Source of the DNA: Pseudomonas azotoformans
GTDB lineage: Bacteria > Pseudomonadota > Gammaproteobacteria > Pseudomonadales > Pseudomonadaceae
NCBI RefSeq assembly: GCF_900103345.1
Contig: NZ_LT629702.1
Coordinates: 2,170,001-2,234,000, forward strand
Reading direction: 5' to 3'
Length of the DNA: 64,000 nt
A program made the translations under genes and the position numbers. This document shows positions 15,652-23,956 of this stretch, one piece after another; the first letter of the stretch is position 1, and the number at the start of each line of letters is the position of its first letter. The notes beneath the pieces are model-generated. The model saw only the letters and a program-made list of their open reading frames with translations, ran no database searches and had not been told where the DNA came from.

Positions 15652-15813
15652 TCAGTTCTGCGGACGCTGTTTGGTGGCGTCCAGCTCCGCTTTTTTCGCG
15701 GTGCTGATTTCGGTGATCTTGGCCGACTTCTCGATAGCCATGTTGAAGGTCGCTTCCATCTTCGCGATAGCGTCGTCGGCGCCGCCGGCTTTTACTGGTG
15801 GGACATCAGCCAT
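15652..15813 (-). CDS. Small protein at the head of the sctD-sctV operon, candidate T3SS needle/pilus subunit
   Basis: A 53-residue protein with a strong AGGAG ribosome-binding sequence 7 bases before the ATG. It begins M-A-D-V-P-P-V-K-A-G and then forms one long helix (K-M-E-A-T-F-N-M-A-I-E-K-S-A-K-I-T-E-I) ending K-A-E-L-D-A-T-K-Q-R-P-Q-N. It has no signal peptide and no cysteine. Short helical proteins encoded first in the operon, followed by a stem-loop, are typical of needle/pilin genes (SctF, NopA, HrpA), but this one is shorter than usual needles (70-85 residues). The assignment is therefore tentative. Confidence 0.6.
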   Translation of the reverse strand: MADVPPVKAGGADDAIAKMEATFNMAIEKSAKITEISTAKKAELDATKQRPQN

Positions 15814-16405
15814 GTTCATCTCCTTGCATCGATAGGGAAGTTATTCAGTTGCGCAACAGCACGCTGAAAGTATGCAAACCGGTGAAGGCCCAAAACGTCA
15901 GACAGTGAACCTTCGAATCGCCGTTGGTTTGCATGGAATCCATACTACTCACGATCAAAACGCCTTCGCTGTGAAAGCTTGTGAAACGTTTCAGATAGGC
16001 ACTGTGAAAGATGTGGCTCAACCTGGCATTGAAAAAAACTCATCGCCGGAGCGGCATGGAACTTTTAGCAGAAACCCAAAACACGCTACAGGCCCCGATT
16101 GACGGGGACTCACCTAGTGTTTACAGAACGAAGCTGAACAATAAATCTCGATGGAGACGCCCGGCACAGCACTGCTCGGCAATTATTTTCGCGACAACGT
16201 CACATTTTTCGCTAATAGCCTTTTGCCCAACTTCCAGGGCATTTCGATTTGTAACAAAAGCGACTTAATCATCGCGTTTGATAGGCCTCCCCCAACAACC
16301 TAATTGCGGGGGGAGCAACTTTCCTCCGTGCCTGTTAGTGCAACTGCACTAATAACCAAAGGACGCGCTTGCAGGCCGCCTATATATGAAACTTCCAGGT
16401 GATCT
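15814..16405. promoter_or_regulatory. Regulatory region between the T3SS sctD operon and its divergent regulator gene
   Basis: About 590 bases without a convincing gene; the base composition is clearly more AT-rich than the flanks. It should hold the promoter of the minus-strand sctD operon and of the plus-strand regulator. It contains a 9-bp inverted repeat ATGCAAACC (15872-15880) / GGTTTGCAT (15926-15934) near the operon start and a perfect palindrome at 16335-16352. Short open frames in it (for example 15872-16102) lack ribosome-binding sequences and family resemblance. Confidence 0.6.
16335..16352. promoter_or_regulatory. Perfect palindrome upstream of the winged-helix regulator gene
   Basis: TTAGTGCA-AC-TGCACTAA, 8-bp arms with a 2-bp centre, 53 bases before the regulator start codon. 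A plausible binding site for the regulator itself or another dimeric factor. Confidence 0.55.
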
Positions 16406-16831
16406 ATGACCGACATGAATTATTCACCCCCAACTTTCCTTGAAGACGACGGTTGCGTTGAGATTCACTTCGGCCCTTATCGACTGCTGCCCAAGCGCCA
16501 CCAACTGCTCAGGCATGGCCAGCCGGTAAACCTTGGCAGCCGCGCCCTGACCCTGCTGATCGCCCTGGCCTCGCGGCCCGGTGAATTGCTGCAGAAAACC
16601 GAACTGCTGGACATTGCCTGGCCGAAACTGGTGGTAGAGGAATGCAACCTGCGCACGCAGATCAAGACGCTGCGCCGCACACTGGGCGATGACGATGTGC
16701 CGTACATCGCCACGGCATCGGGCATGGGCTATCGTTTTGTCGCGCCCACCTGGTTCGAGCGGGCGGCGCACCCGCGGGCGATGAGGCCGTCAGGCGGCGG
16801 CGGTGAACGTGTGGGCGGCGGCTTGGTTTAG
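16406..16831 (+). CDS. Winged helix-turn-helix transcriptional regulator (OmpR/HilA DNA-binding type), probable T3SS regulator
   Basis: A 141-residue protein made almost only of a Trans_reg_C winged-helix domain (about residues 15-112): F-G-P-Y-R-L-L-P, then L-G-S-R-A-L-T-L-L-I-A-L-A, then the recognition region L-R-T-Q-I-K-T-L-R-R-T-L-G-D and the wing ending G-M-G-Y-R-F-V-A-P. There is no receiver domain and no membrane segment; the C-terminal tail is glycine-rich. Comparable domains head HilA and ToxR-type virulence regulators, and rhizobial T3SS genes are controlled by the OmpR-type TtsI. Its position beside the T3SS suggests it controls it. The stop overlaps the convergent peroxidase stop. 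Confidence 0.8.
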   Translation: MTDMNYSPPTFLEDDGCVEIHFGPYRLLPKRHQLLRHGQPVNLGSRALTLLIALASRPGELLQKTELLDIAWPKLVVEECNLRTQIKTLRRTLGDDDVPYIATASGMGYRFVAPTWFERAAHPRAMRPSGGGGERVGGGLV

Positions 16832-17688
16832 CTCAGGGTGCTCAAGTCCAGATGCCCATCCTTGATCGGCGGGCACCAGTAGTAACCACCGGTCAAGGGG
16901 GTGCTGATGCGGTACAGACCATCGACAATCCCATCCTCCAACCCGCTCATGCGGCGCAGTTGCGCTTCGAACGCATCGAAGGAATGCCCGAACGCGAGGA
17001 ACATCAACCCTGCCTGGCCATTCTCGGCCCATGGCATGGAGCGACGTACCACGAAGGCTTCCGGCGTGAAGCTTTCCTGGGCAGTGCGCTTGGTGTGGGC
17101 GGACTCGGGAGCGTCGTCGAGTTCTTCGTTGTCGCCGTGGCGGCGACCGATGATGTGGTCGCGCTCCTGCGCCGGCAGCGCAGCGAAGCTATCGAGGTCA
17201 TGCTGCCATTGCTGGATCGCGGCAAAGCTGGCGCCGCTGTCGGTCAGGGCGGCTTCAACCGCGGCGTCGTCGTGGGGGTTTTCGGTGCCGTCTTCGTAGT
17301 CGGTGAGGTCGAAGCCGGTCTTGTAGCGGAAACCTTCGGTCATCTGCACCAGGCGAAATGCCGGGGCCAGGGCCTTTTCAAAGGCACGGCTGCGCAACAG
17401 CAATTCACCGCGATCCACGCCATGCAGCCACACCCACAGTGCGTGTTGAGTGGACGGATTATGCGCACCCGGCCCGCTGACCGCCGGGAAACTGCGCAAG
17501 CCGTCAACGCGCGCGCCCAGTGCGGTGACCAGCGGCTCGCCCAGACCGACCACTGCCGCCGAGTCAGCCAATTGCACCAGCGCGTCCAGCGCAGCAGGCA
17601 CGGCGGCCAGGGCCTCCACAGTAAAAAACAGATGGCGTGCCTGCAACGGCACCGGTGCGGCGAGAATGCCCGGCTGGTACTGACTCAT
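16828..17688 (-). CDS. Dyp-type haem peroxidase
   Basis: A 286-residue dye-decolourising peroxidase, a cytoplasmic haem enzyme that oxidises organic compounds with hydrogen peroxide. It contains the GxxDG-type motif as Y-E-D-G-T-E-N-P (about residue 135), which holds the catalytic aspartate. Further on are R-R-S-M-P-W (about 215) and L-M-F-L-A-F-G-H-S-F-D-A-F near the C-terminus. No Tat or Sec signal. The start at 17688 has AGGAG 6 bases upstream; a longer in-frame start at 17757 has no support. Confidence 0.9.
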   Translation of the reverse strand: MSQYQPGILAAPVPLQARHLFFTVEALAAVPAALDALVQLADSAAVVGLGEPLVTALGARVDGLRSFPAVSGPGAHNPSTQHALWVWLHGVDRGELLLRSRAFEKALAPAFRLVQMTEGFRYKTGFDLTDYEDGTENPHDDAAVEAALTDSGASFAAIQQWQHDLDSFAALPAQERDHIIGRRHGDNEELDDAPESAHTKRTAQESFTPEAFVVRRSMPWAENGQAGLMFLAFGHSFDAFEAQLRRMSGLEDGIVDGLYRISTPLTGGYYWCPPIKDGHLDLSTLS

Positions 17689-17826
17689 GTGAACTCCTTC
17701 TGAAAAGCCACGCAGTTTAACCGCCGGGCACAGCCATGCGTACAAGAAAGCGCGCAAGCCTTGCCATAGAGCCTGTTGTTGAGTGACTCTCTAGTCATGT
17801 TTTGCAACTATTCCAGGGGTAGCGCC

Positions 17827-19443
17827 ATGACCACCAGCAACCTGCTCGCCCAGCTGTTTCCCGCCTCCGCCGCCGCAGTTCCCGAGCAGTTCCAGCTCGG
17901 TGCGCCCATTGAACAGCGTGATTACCTGGTCGACGGCCAGTTGCAGGTATGGAACGGCCCCTTGGCCAAAGTGCAAAGCCCGGTGCAGTTCGGCGATGAG
18001 CGCGTGCACATCGGCAGTACGCCGCTGCTGGATGCCGAGACCGCCCTCACCGCCCTGGATGCCGCCGTGCGTGCCTATGACCGGGGCCAGGGTGAATGGC
18101 CGACAATGCGCGTGGCCGAACGCATCCAGCATGTCGAAGCGTTTCTGCGGCGCATGCGTGAACAGCGCGACGCGGTGGTCAAGTTGCTGATGTGGGAGAT
18201 CGGCAAGAACCTCAAGGACTCGCAGAAAGAATTCGACCGCACCTGCGACTACATCACCGACACCATCAACGCGCTCAAGGAACTCGACCGCCGCTCCAGC
18301 CGCTTCGAGCTGGAGCAGGACACCCTCGGCCAGATCCGCCGTGTACCGCTGGGCGTGGCGCTGTGCATGGGCCCCTACAACTACCCGCTGAACGAAACCT
18401 TCACCACCCTGATCCCGGCGCTGATCATGGGCAACACCGTGGTGTTCAAGCCGGCCAAGCTTGGCGTGCTGCTGATCCGCCCGTTGCTGGAGGCGTTCCG
18501 CGACAGCTTCCCGGCCGGGGTGATCAACGTGATCTACGGCAGCGGCCGCGAAACCGTCAGTGCGCTGATGGCCAGCGGCAAGATCGATATCTTTGCGTTT
18601 ATCGGCACCAACAAGGCCGCCAGCGACCTGAAAAAACTGCACCCGAAACCGCACCGCCTGCGCGCGGCATTGGGCCTGGATGCGAAAAACCCTGGCATCG
18701 TGCTGCCGGAGGTGGACCTGGACAATGCGGTCAGCGAAGCGCTCACCGGGTCCTTGTCGTTCAATGGCCAGCGCTGTACCGCGTTGAAAATCCTGTTTGT
18801 GCATGAAGACGTGGTCGACCGCTTTATCGAGAAATTCAACCAGAAAGTGGCCACGCTCAAGCCCGGCATGCCGTGGGAAGACGGCGTGGCACTGACGCCA
18901 TTGCCTGAAGTGGGCAAGGTGGATTACCTCGACGGCCTGGTGGCCGATGCCGCGCAACACGGCGCCAGGGTGGTGAACGAACATGGCGGTGAAAGCCGTG
19001 GTTCGTTCTTCTACCCGGCAGTGCTGTACCCGGTGAACCCGCAGATGCGCGTGTACCACGAGGAACAGTTCGGCCCGGTGGTGCCAATCGTGCCTTACCG
19101 CGATCTGGACACTGTGATCGACTACGTACTGGACTCGGATTTCGGCCAGCAACTGAGCCTCTTCGGCACCAACGCCGTCGAAGTCGGGCGCCTGGTGGAC
19201 GCCTTCGCCAATCAGGTCGGCCGTATCAACATCAACGCCCAGTGCCAGCGCGGCCCGGACACCTTCCCGTTCAACGGCCGCAAGAACTCGGCCGAGGGCA
19301 CGCTGTCTGTGCATGACGCGTTGCGCGTGTTCTCGATCCGCACACTGGTGGCGACCAAGTTCCAGGAGAGCAACAAGGCGCTGGTCAGCGACATCCTGCG
19401 CAATCGCGATTCAAGCTTCCTGACCACCGATTACATTTTCTGA
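17827..19443 (+). CDS. gapN: NADP-dependent non-phosphorylating glyceraldehyde-3-phosphate dehydrogenase (GapN)
   Basis: An aldehyde dehydrogenase superfamily enzyme of 538 residues that would oxidise glyceraldehyde 3-phosphate to 3-phosphoglycerate, giving NADPH. It shows the cofactor-binding stretch G-N-T-V-V-F-K-P-A-K, the glycine motif F-I-G-T-N-K-A-A, and the catalytic cysteine in S-F-N-G-Q-R-C-T-A-L-K. The C-terminal P-F-N-G-R-K-N-S and length fit GapN of pseudomonads. Substrate identity is by family resemblance. The upstream in-frame ATG at 17776 is less likely than 17827. Confidence 0.85.
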   Translation: MTTSNLLAQLFPASAAAVPEQFQLGAPIEQRDYLVDGQLQVWNGPLAKVQSPVQFGDERVHIGSTPLLDAETALTALDAAVRAYDRGQGEWPTMRVAERIQHVEAFLRRMREQRDAVVKLLMWEIGKNLKDSQKEFDRTCDYITDTINALKELDRRSSRFELEQDTLGQIRRVPLGVALCMGPYNYPLNETFTTLIPALIMGNTVVFKPAKLGVLLIRPLLEAFRDSFPAGVINVIYGSGRETVSALMASGKIDIFAFIGTNKAASDLKKLHPKPHRLRAALGLDAKNPGIVLPEVDLDNAVSEALTGSLSFNGQRCTALKILFVHEDVVDRFIEKFNQKVATLKPGMPWEDGVALTPLPEVGKVDYLDGLVADAAQHGARVVNEHGGESRGSFFYPAVLYPVNPQMRVYHEEQFGPVVPIVPYRDLDTVIDYVLDSDFGQQLSLFGTNAVEVGRLVDAFANQVGRININAQCQRGPDTFPFNGRKNSAEGTLSVHDALRVFSIRTLVATKFQESNKALVSDILRNRDSSFLTTDYIF

Positions 19444-19459
19444 AAACGACACGCACCCA

Positions 19460-19553
19460 AATGTAGGAGGGGGCTTGCCCCCGATAGCAGTCTCTCAGTA
19501 ACAGACCGGTTGACTGATCCACCGTTATCGGGGGCAAGCCCCCTCCCACATTT
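19460..19553. repeat. Paired REP palindrome
   Basis: ATGTAGGAGGGGGCTTGCCC and the inverted GGGGCAAGCCCCCTCCCACAT about 45 bases apart, of the GGGGGCTTGCCCCC class, directly after gapN. Confidence 0.85.
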
Positions 19554-19594
19554 GCACCGCGTACCCCATGAATTTCGAGGCCACTTTACTACCG

Positions 19595-20656
19595 ATGAAC
19601 CTGCCCTTCTTCGCCCGGCGCCTGTTGCGCCCGTTGCTCGACCCTTATCGCCGCTACCGCCATGCCAAGCTGATCCATGCCGTGCGCGTGTCCATCGGCT
19701 TGCTGGCAACGATCCTGCTGACCACCGGCATCAACCTGCCCCACGGTGAGTGGGCGTCGGTGACCATGCTGATCGTGATCGGCGGTTTGCAGCACCACGG
19801 CAATATCGGCAAGAAAGCCGTGGAACGCGCCTATGGCACCTTGATCGGCGCCAGCGTCGGCTTGGTGCTGGTGGTGCAACAGGCCTACTTCGGCCAGCCC
19901 TTCCTGACCTACCTGTTGATGTCGGCGGTGTGCGGGTTCTTTTCCTATCACGCCATCGGCAAGGGCGGTTACATCGCCCTGTTGTCGGCGATCACGGTGT
20001 TTATCGTCGCCGGCCACGGGGACAACCCGATCTCCGATGGGCTATGGCGCACCGTGGATATCCTGATCGGCATCGTGCTGGCCTTGGCGTTCTCGTTCGC
20101 CCTGCCGCTGTATGCCGTGTACTCGTGGCGCTACAACCTGGCGAGTGCGCTGCGCGATTGCGCGGCGATCTACAGCCGGATCATCAATGGCCAGTCGGTT
20201 ACCGATGATGAACATCTGAAGCTACTCAATCGCTTGAACGCGGCGATGCTGCAACTGCGTTCGTTGATGCCGTCGGTATCCAAGGAAGTGCGCATTTCCA
20301 TGACCGAGCTGGACGCGATCCAACGCCACCTGCGCATGTGCATCAGCACCCTGGAGATTCTTGGCAATACCCGGCCCGATCCACGGGATGAACAGGCGAT
20401 GGCGCGGATGCAGGTGATGTTGAGGGCCGAACATCGGCAGATCCGGGTGCAGTTGGTGGGGATGGCGCGGGCGTTGAAGTCGGGGGTGACGGAGCGGTTG
20501 GAGCGGCCCAGCCCTATCACGGGCACCGAGCCAGCACTGGATACGCCGGTCTACAGCGCGCTGGATGGCTATCGGTTGTTGACGGTACAACTGGCGGCAA
20601 ACGTGGATACGATGCGCCAACGCCTGGCCAAAACTGCCGGGCACTGGAAGATCTAG
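19595..20656 (+). CDS. FUSC family inner-membrane protein (YccS/aromatic acid exporter-like)
   Basis: A 353-residue membrane protein. Helices cluster in the N-terminal half (about 30-170), including I-H-A-V-R-V-S-I-G-L-L-A-T-I-L-L and R-A-Y-G-T-L-I-G-A-S-V-G-L, the fusaric-acid-resistance (FUSC) pattern. A soluble helical C-terminal half follows (L-N-R-L-N-A-A-M-L-Q-L-R). FUSC proteins are linked to export of aromatic acids or to envelope stress; the substrate is unknown here. An earlier in-frame ATG at 19568 could be the start; neither has a strong ribosome-binding sequence. Confidence 0.8.
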   Translation: MNLPFFARRLLRPLLDPYRRYRHAKLIHAVRVSIGLLATILLTTGINLPHGEWASVTMLIVIGGLQHHGNIGKKAVERAYGTLIGASVGLVLVVQQAYFGQPFLTYLLMSAVCGFFSYHAIGKGGYIALLSAITVFIVAGHGDNPISDGLWRTVDILIGIVLALAFSFALPLYAVYSWRYNLASALRDCAAIYSRIINGQSVTDDEHLKLLNRLNAAMLQLRSLMPSVSKEVRISMTELDAIQRHLRMCISTLEILGNTRPDPRDEQAMARMQVMLRAEHRQIRVQLVGMARALKSGVTERLERPSPITGTEPALDTPVYSALDGYRLLTVQLAANVDTMRQRLAKTAGHWKI

Positions 20657-20780
20657 AAGGTGGCTTGTTGCCGAATTCGCCAACGTCAACACTTTCACAC
20701 TTTCTATTACATATTTTTCACGTTTTATTCACATCCCGGAACGTAGGGTGAAGCCTCATCCGTTACAAATGTTGCATATC

Positions 20781-20809
20781 AAGCCCGCCGCCCCAGCGGG
20801 CTTTTTTTT
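20781..20809 (+). terminator. Rho-independent terminator
   Basis: AAGCCCGC / GCGGGCTT stem with a 7-base loop followed by eight T residues. It lies 125 bases after the FUSC gene and ends that transcript or an unannotated short RNA from 20657-20780. Confidence 0.88.
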
Positions 20810-20823
20810 GCCTGTGCAAAACA

Positions 20824-20925
20824 CTGTAGGAGCGAGCTTGCTCGCGAAAAACGTTAAGGATGACGCGTTTATTCTGGGTAAACGCGGCGCCCTTGAGTTC
20901 TTCGCGAGCAAGCTCGCTCCTACAG
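20824..20925. repeat. Paired REP palindrome
   Basis: CTGTAGGAGCGAGCTTGCTC and the inverted GAGCAAGCTCGCTCCTACAG, between the convergent FUSC and tetR genes. Confidence 0.85.
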
Positions 20926-20936
20926 GTACAGGGCGG

Positions 20937-21695
20937 TCAGCGTGAGGCCTTGGCGGCGGGGGCTGCCGCTTGTTCGCGGATGGCCCGCTGGGTATCCAGT
21001 ACCTTGGCCAATGCGGTTTCCGCTTCCGGGCTTTGCTGTGGCACACGAATCGCCGCCGACACCAGGGTGATCAACTTGGCCATCACCTCGGCATCCGTCG
21101 CCGGGCGGCCCAGGCTCATGGAATTCATCAGCAGGCGCAGCTCGGTGCCGGCCATCACCCCGGAAATCGCCTTGAGGGCAAATTGCAGGCGCACCCCCAG
21201 TTCATTGCGCGGCAGGTCCGGCAAGGCCAGGGCGAAGGCTTCGAAGAAACGCTGGAACACCGGCTGGTAATGCACCTTGAGGTATTCCTGGATAAACGGC
21301 GAGGTGTCGCTGTAGACCCGGCCCAGGAAACGGATGAACGAACGCCCTTCCCCGCTGGCGCTGGCCGGATCGCTGCGCTCCAGGCCCATGGCCGGGGCGA
21401 ACAGCACGCCGAGCAAGGTGTCGCAGTCCAGCGGGCCGTCGGACTCGGCCTCACACCGCGCCAACAGTTCCAGGCGCTGCTCGTTGAGCGGCTCCAGGCG
21501 CTGCTTGAGCAGGGTTTGCATCAGGGAGTCCTTGTCCCCGAAGTGGTAGTTCACCGCCGCCAGGTTGACCTGGGCACGCTCGGTAATCTGCCGTAACAAA
21601 ACCGCGTCATATCCGTACTTGATGAAGAGAGCCTCTGTCGCATCCAGCAATCGAGTCTTGGTAATGTTTGGAGCGCTGACTTTCTTCGCGACCAT
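20937..21695 (-). CDS. TetR family transcriptional regulator
   Basis: A 252-residue repressor-type protein. The N-terminal helix-turn-helix (about residues 15-60) includes L-L-D-A-T-E-A-L-F-I-K-Y-G-Y-D and V-N-L-A-A-V-N-Y-H-F-G-D-K-D-S-L, close to the PsrA/CerR type. The C-terminal half is a helical ligand/dimerisation domain ending in an A/P/K-rich tail. The ATG at 21695 was chosen because homology begins soon after it; a longer upstream start would run through AT-rich DNA. It is divergent from the ABC efflux operon and is its likely local regulator. Confidence 0.88.
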   Translation of the reverse strand: MVAKKVSAPNITKTRLLDATEALFIKYGYDAVLLRQITERAQVNLAAVNYHFGDKDSLMQTLLKQRLEPLNEQRLELLARCEAESDGPLDCDTLLGVLFAPAMGLERSDPASASGEGRSFIRFLGRVYSDTSPFIQEYLKVHYQPVFQRFFEAFALALPDLPRNELGVRLQFALKAISGVMAGTELRLLMNSMSLGRPATDAEVMAKLITLVSAAIRVPQQSPEAETALAKVLDTQRAIREQAAAPAAKASR

Positions 21696-22052
21696 AGAAG
21701 TTCCACGTGGGAAATATTGTTTTAAAAAATAATTTGATTTTTTATACCGGGGCCGCCGCCTGAAAGCAAGTAGTGACACTGCGCCATATGATCAAAAGCC
21801 TGCGCCCACGGGCTCTTTGAGACTGGTCGAATGAATTTTGAGCGGCCTGGAGGCCCCTGGAGGAAATCGTTTCAAAGGATGAAACCGCTCTATATCCATG
21901 GCTGGCGAAGCAGCAGGAACACGGTTAGTATTCAAACAATATTTTAAAAACAAGAAATAAAACCAGTCCGTGACGCATGCCAGGCAGCTCCCGAACTTGT
22001 AACAATGCTTTTCCGGGGGCTGCACAGCATCGTCGAGACTGCAGGCGTAGTC
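21696..22052. promoter_or_regulatory. Divergent promoter region between tetR and the ABC efflux operon
   Basis: About 357 bases, AT-rich at both ends. An 11-bp inverted repeat, AAATATTGTTT at 21712-21722 and AAACAATATTT at 21934-21944, has one arm beside each gene. TetR proteins of the PsrA/FadR group use palindromes with CAAAC/GTTTG-like halves, so both are operator candidates. No gene was seen here. Confidence 0.5.
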
Positions 22053-22760
22053 ATGATGACAGATACCCCCACGCACCCAGGCTTGATCTCCCTGCAAGGC
22101 ATCGGCAAAAGCTATCAGCTGGCCGGGCAACACCTGGCCATTCTCAATGATGTGTGCCTGTCCATCGCCAGCGGCGACAGTTGCGGCATCCTCGGCGCCT
22201 CCGGTTCGGGCAAAAGTACCCTGCTCAACATCCTCGGCCTGCTGGACCTGCCCAATTGCGGCCAGTACCACTTCGCCGGCCACGACATTTTCAACGCCAC
22301 ACCGGACCAGTTGGCCGCCATCCGCAACCAGCAGATCGGCTTCGTGTTCCAGAGTTTCAACCTGCTGCCGCGCCTCAGCGCCCTGGACAACGTCGCCCTG
22401 CCCCTGAGTTATCGCGGCGTATCGCGGCATGAGTCGGTGGAACAGGCCCTGCGCATGCTGGAGCAGGTCGGCCTGGCCGACCGCGCCCACCACCGCCCCG
22501 CCGACCTCTCCGGTGGCCAGCGCCAACGGGTCGCCATCGCGCGGGCACTGGTGGGCAACCCGTCGGTGATCCTCGCCGACGAACCCACCGGCAACCTCGA
22601 CAGCACCACCGCACAGGAGATCATGGACCTGCTGCTGGCGTTGAACCGCGAACAGCAAGTCACGCTGATCATCGTCACCCATGACCCGCATATCGCCGAG
22701 CGCCTGGAACGCAAGATCCTGGTGCGCAATGGCGTGGTGCAAGAGGCCCGAAGCCTATGA
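22053..22760 (+). CDS. ABC transporter ATP-binding protein (MacB/LolD class)
   Basis: A 235-residue ATPase subunit of a type VII (MacB-like) ABC transporter. Walker A is G-A-S-G-S-G-K-S-T about residue 47; then the Q-loop V-F-Q-S-F-N-L-L-P-R, signature L-S-G-G-Q-R-Q-R-V-A-I-A-R-A-L, Walker B I-L-A-D-E-P-T-G-N-L-D, and switch histidine in V-T-H-D. Two adjacent ATGs (22053, 22056) could be used. The stop overlaps the permease start. First gene of a four-gene tripartite export operon. Confidence 0.94.
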   Translation: MMTDTPTHPGLISLQGIGKSYQLAGQHLAILNDVCLSIASGDSCGILGASGSGKSTLLNILGLLDLPNCGQYHFAGHDIFNATPDQLAAIRNQQIGFVFQSFNLLPRLSALDNVALPLSYRGVSRHESVEQALRMLEQVGLADRAHHRPADLSGGQRQRVAIARALVGNPSVILADEPTGNLDSTTAQEIMDLLLALNREQQVTLIIVTHDPHIAERLERKILVRNGVVQEARSL

Positions 22761-23956
22761 GCTTGCGGGTCGAACAAAGCCTCAGCCAGCTGCTGCATGA
22801 AGCCTTCGTCAGCCTGCGCACCCTGGGCAAGCGTTCGGTCCTGGCCTTGCTGGGCATCGTCATCGGCAGTTCGTCGGTGGTGGCGTTGATCAACATCGGC
22901 CACAACGCCGCCACCGACGCGGCGATGATCTTCAAGGACATGGGCACCGACACCCTGATCGCCCAGTTCCCAGCCAAAGGCGGCAGCAGCATCCCGATGC
23001 CCGCCCGCCTCGACCTCGACGCCGTGCGCCAAACCGTGCCGGGCATTGCCCATATCGGCGCCCTCACGCTGTTCAGCGGGCCGATCGTGTTCCACGGCCG
23101 CACCACCAACGCCAACTTCGTCGGCAGCACGCCAGACATCAAGGACGCAATGCGCCTGGCGATACAGCAGGGGCGCTTCCTGTCGAGCTTCGATGCCAAT
23201 GAAACCTACGGCGTGATCGGCGACCAACTGGCCCAGGCGCTCGGTGCGCCAGGTGACCCGCTGCAACTGGGCGACCGCGTGCGCATCAACGACTACCTGT
23301 TCCTGATCGTCGGCATCCTGCGCAGCCAGCCCCGGGCGATGCTGATGCCGGTGCAGGCCAATGAGTCGCTGTTCATCCCCGCCGAAGGCATGCGCCGCAT
23401 CTATGCCACACCGCAGATCGGCAACGTGATCATCCGCGCCACGCCCGGCCAGGACATGGAGCGCCTTGCCAAGGACGTGGCTGCCGCCTTGAGCTCGCAG
23501 CTCGCCGACCACGATGCAGACATCCAGGTGCCCCAGCAAATGATCGACGGCATGACCCGGCAAAGCCGCACCTTCGCCTATCTGCTGCTGGCCCTGGGGG
23601 CGATCTCCCTGGTGGGCGGTGGCGTCGGGGTGATGAACGTGATGCTGATGAACGTCTCGGAGCGCCGTCGCGAGATCGGCATTCGCATGGCCCTGGGTGC
23701 GCGCCAACGCGACATCCGCAACCTGTTCCTGCTCGAAGCCGTAACCCTCACCGCCGTCGGTGCCCTGTGTGGCGCCGTGCTGGGCATGACGGCAGCCTGG
23801 TTGTACGCCTGGCTGTCGGGCTGGGCATTTGCCCTGGCGGTCGCCGCTTTGCCGCTGGGGGTGGGCAGCACGTTGCTGGTGGGGTTGTTCTTCGGCATCT
23901 ACCCGGCGGTCTCGGCCTCGCGGTTGCAGCCGGTGGAGGCCCTGCGCGATGAGTAA
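22757..23956 (+). CDS. ABC transporter permease (MacB/FtsX type)
   Basis: A 399-residue permease: N-terminal transmembrane helix (about 30-50), a large periplasmic MacB_PCD domain (about 55-260), and three C-terminal helices (about 275-300, 325-350, 365-390) with the FtsX-type E-R-R-R-E-I-G-I-R-M-A-L-G-A-R. In canonical MacB the ATPase and permease are fused; here they are separate genes overlapping by 4 bases. It would transmit ATP-driven motion to the periplasmic adaptor. Confidence 0.92.
   Translation: MSLRVEQSLSQLLHEAFVSLRTLGKRSVLALLGIVIGSSSVVALINIGHNAATDAAMIFKDMGTDTLIAQFPAKGGSSIPMPARLDLDAVRQTVPGIAHIGALTLFSGPIVFHGRTTNANFVGSTPDIKDAMRLAIQQGRFLSSFDANETYGVIGDQLAQALGAPGDPLQLGDRVRINDYLFLIVGILRSQPRAMLMPVQANESLFIPAEGMRRIYATPQIGNVIIRATPGQDMERLAKDVAAALSSQLADHDADIQVPQQMIDGMTRQSRTFAYLLLALGAISLVGGGVGVMNVMLMNVSERRREIGIRMALGARQRDIRNLFLLEAVTLTAVGALCGAVLGMTAAWLYAWLSGWAFALAVAALPLGVGSTLLVGLFFGIYPAVSASRLQPVEALRDE

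Noticed and set aside
15872..16268. Two short plus-strand frames upstream of the winged-helix regulator
   Set aside because: No ribosome-binding sequences, no recognisable motif, and located in an AT-rich regulatory region.
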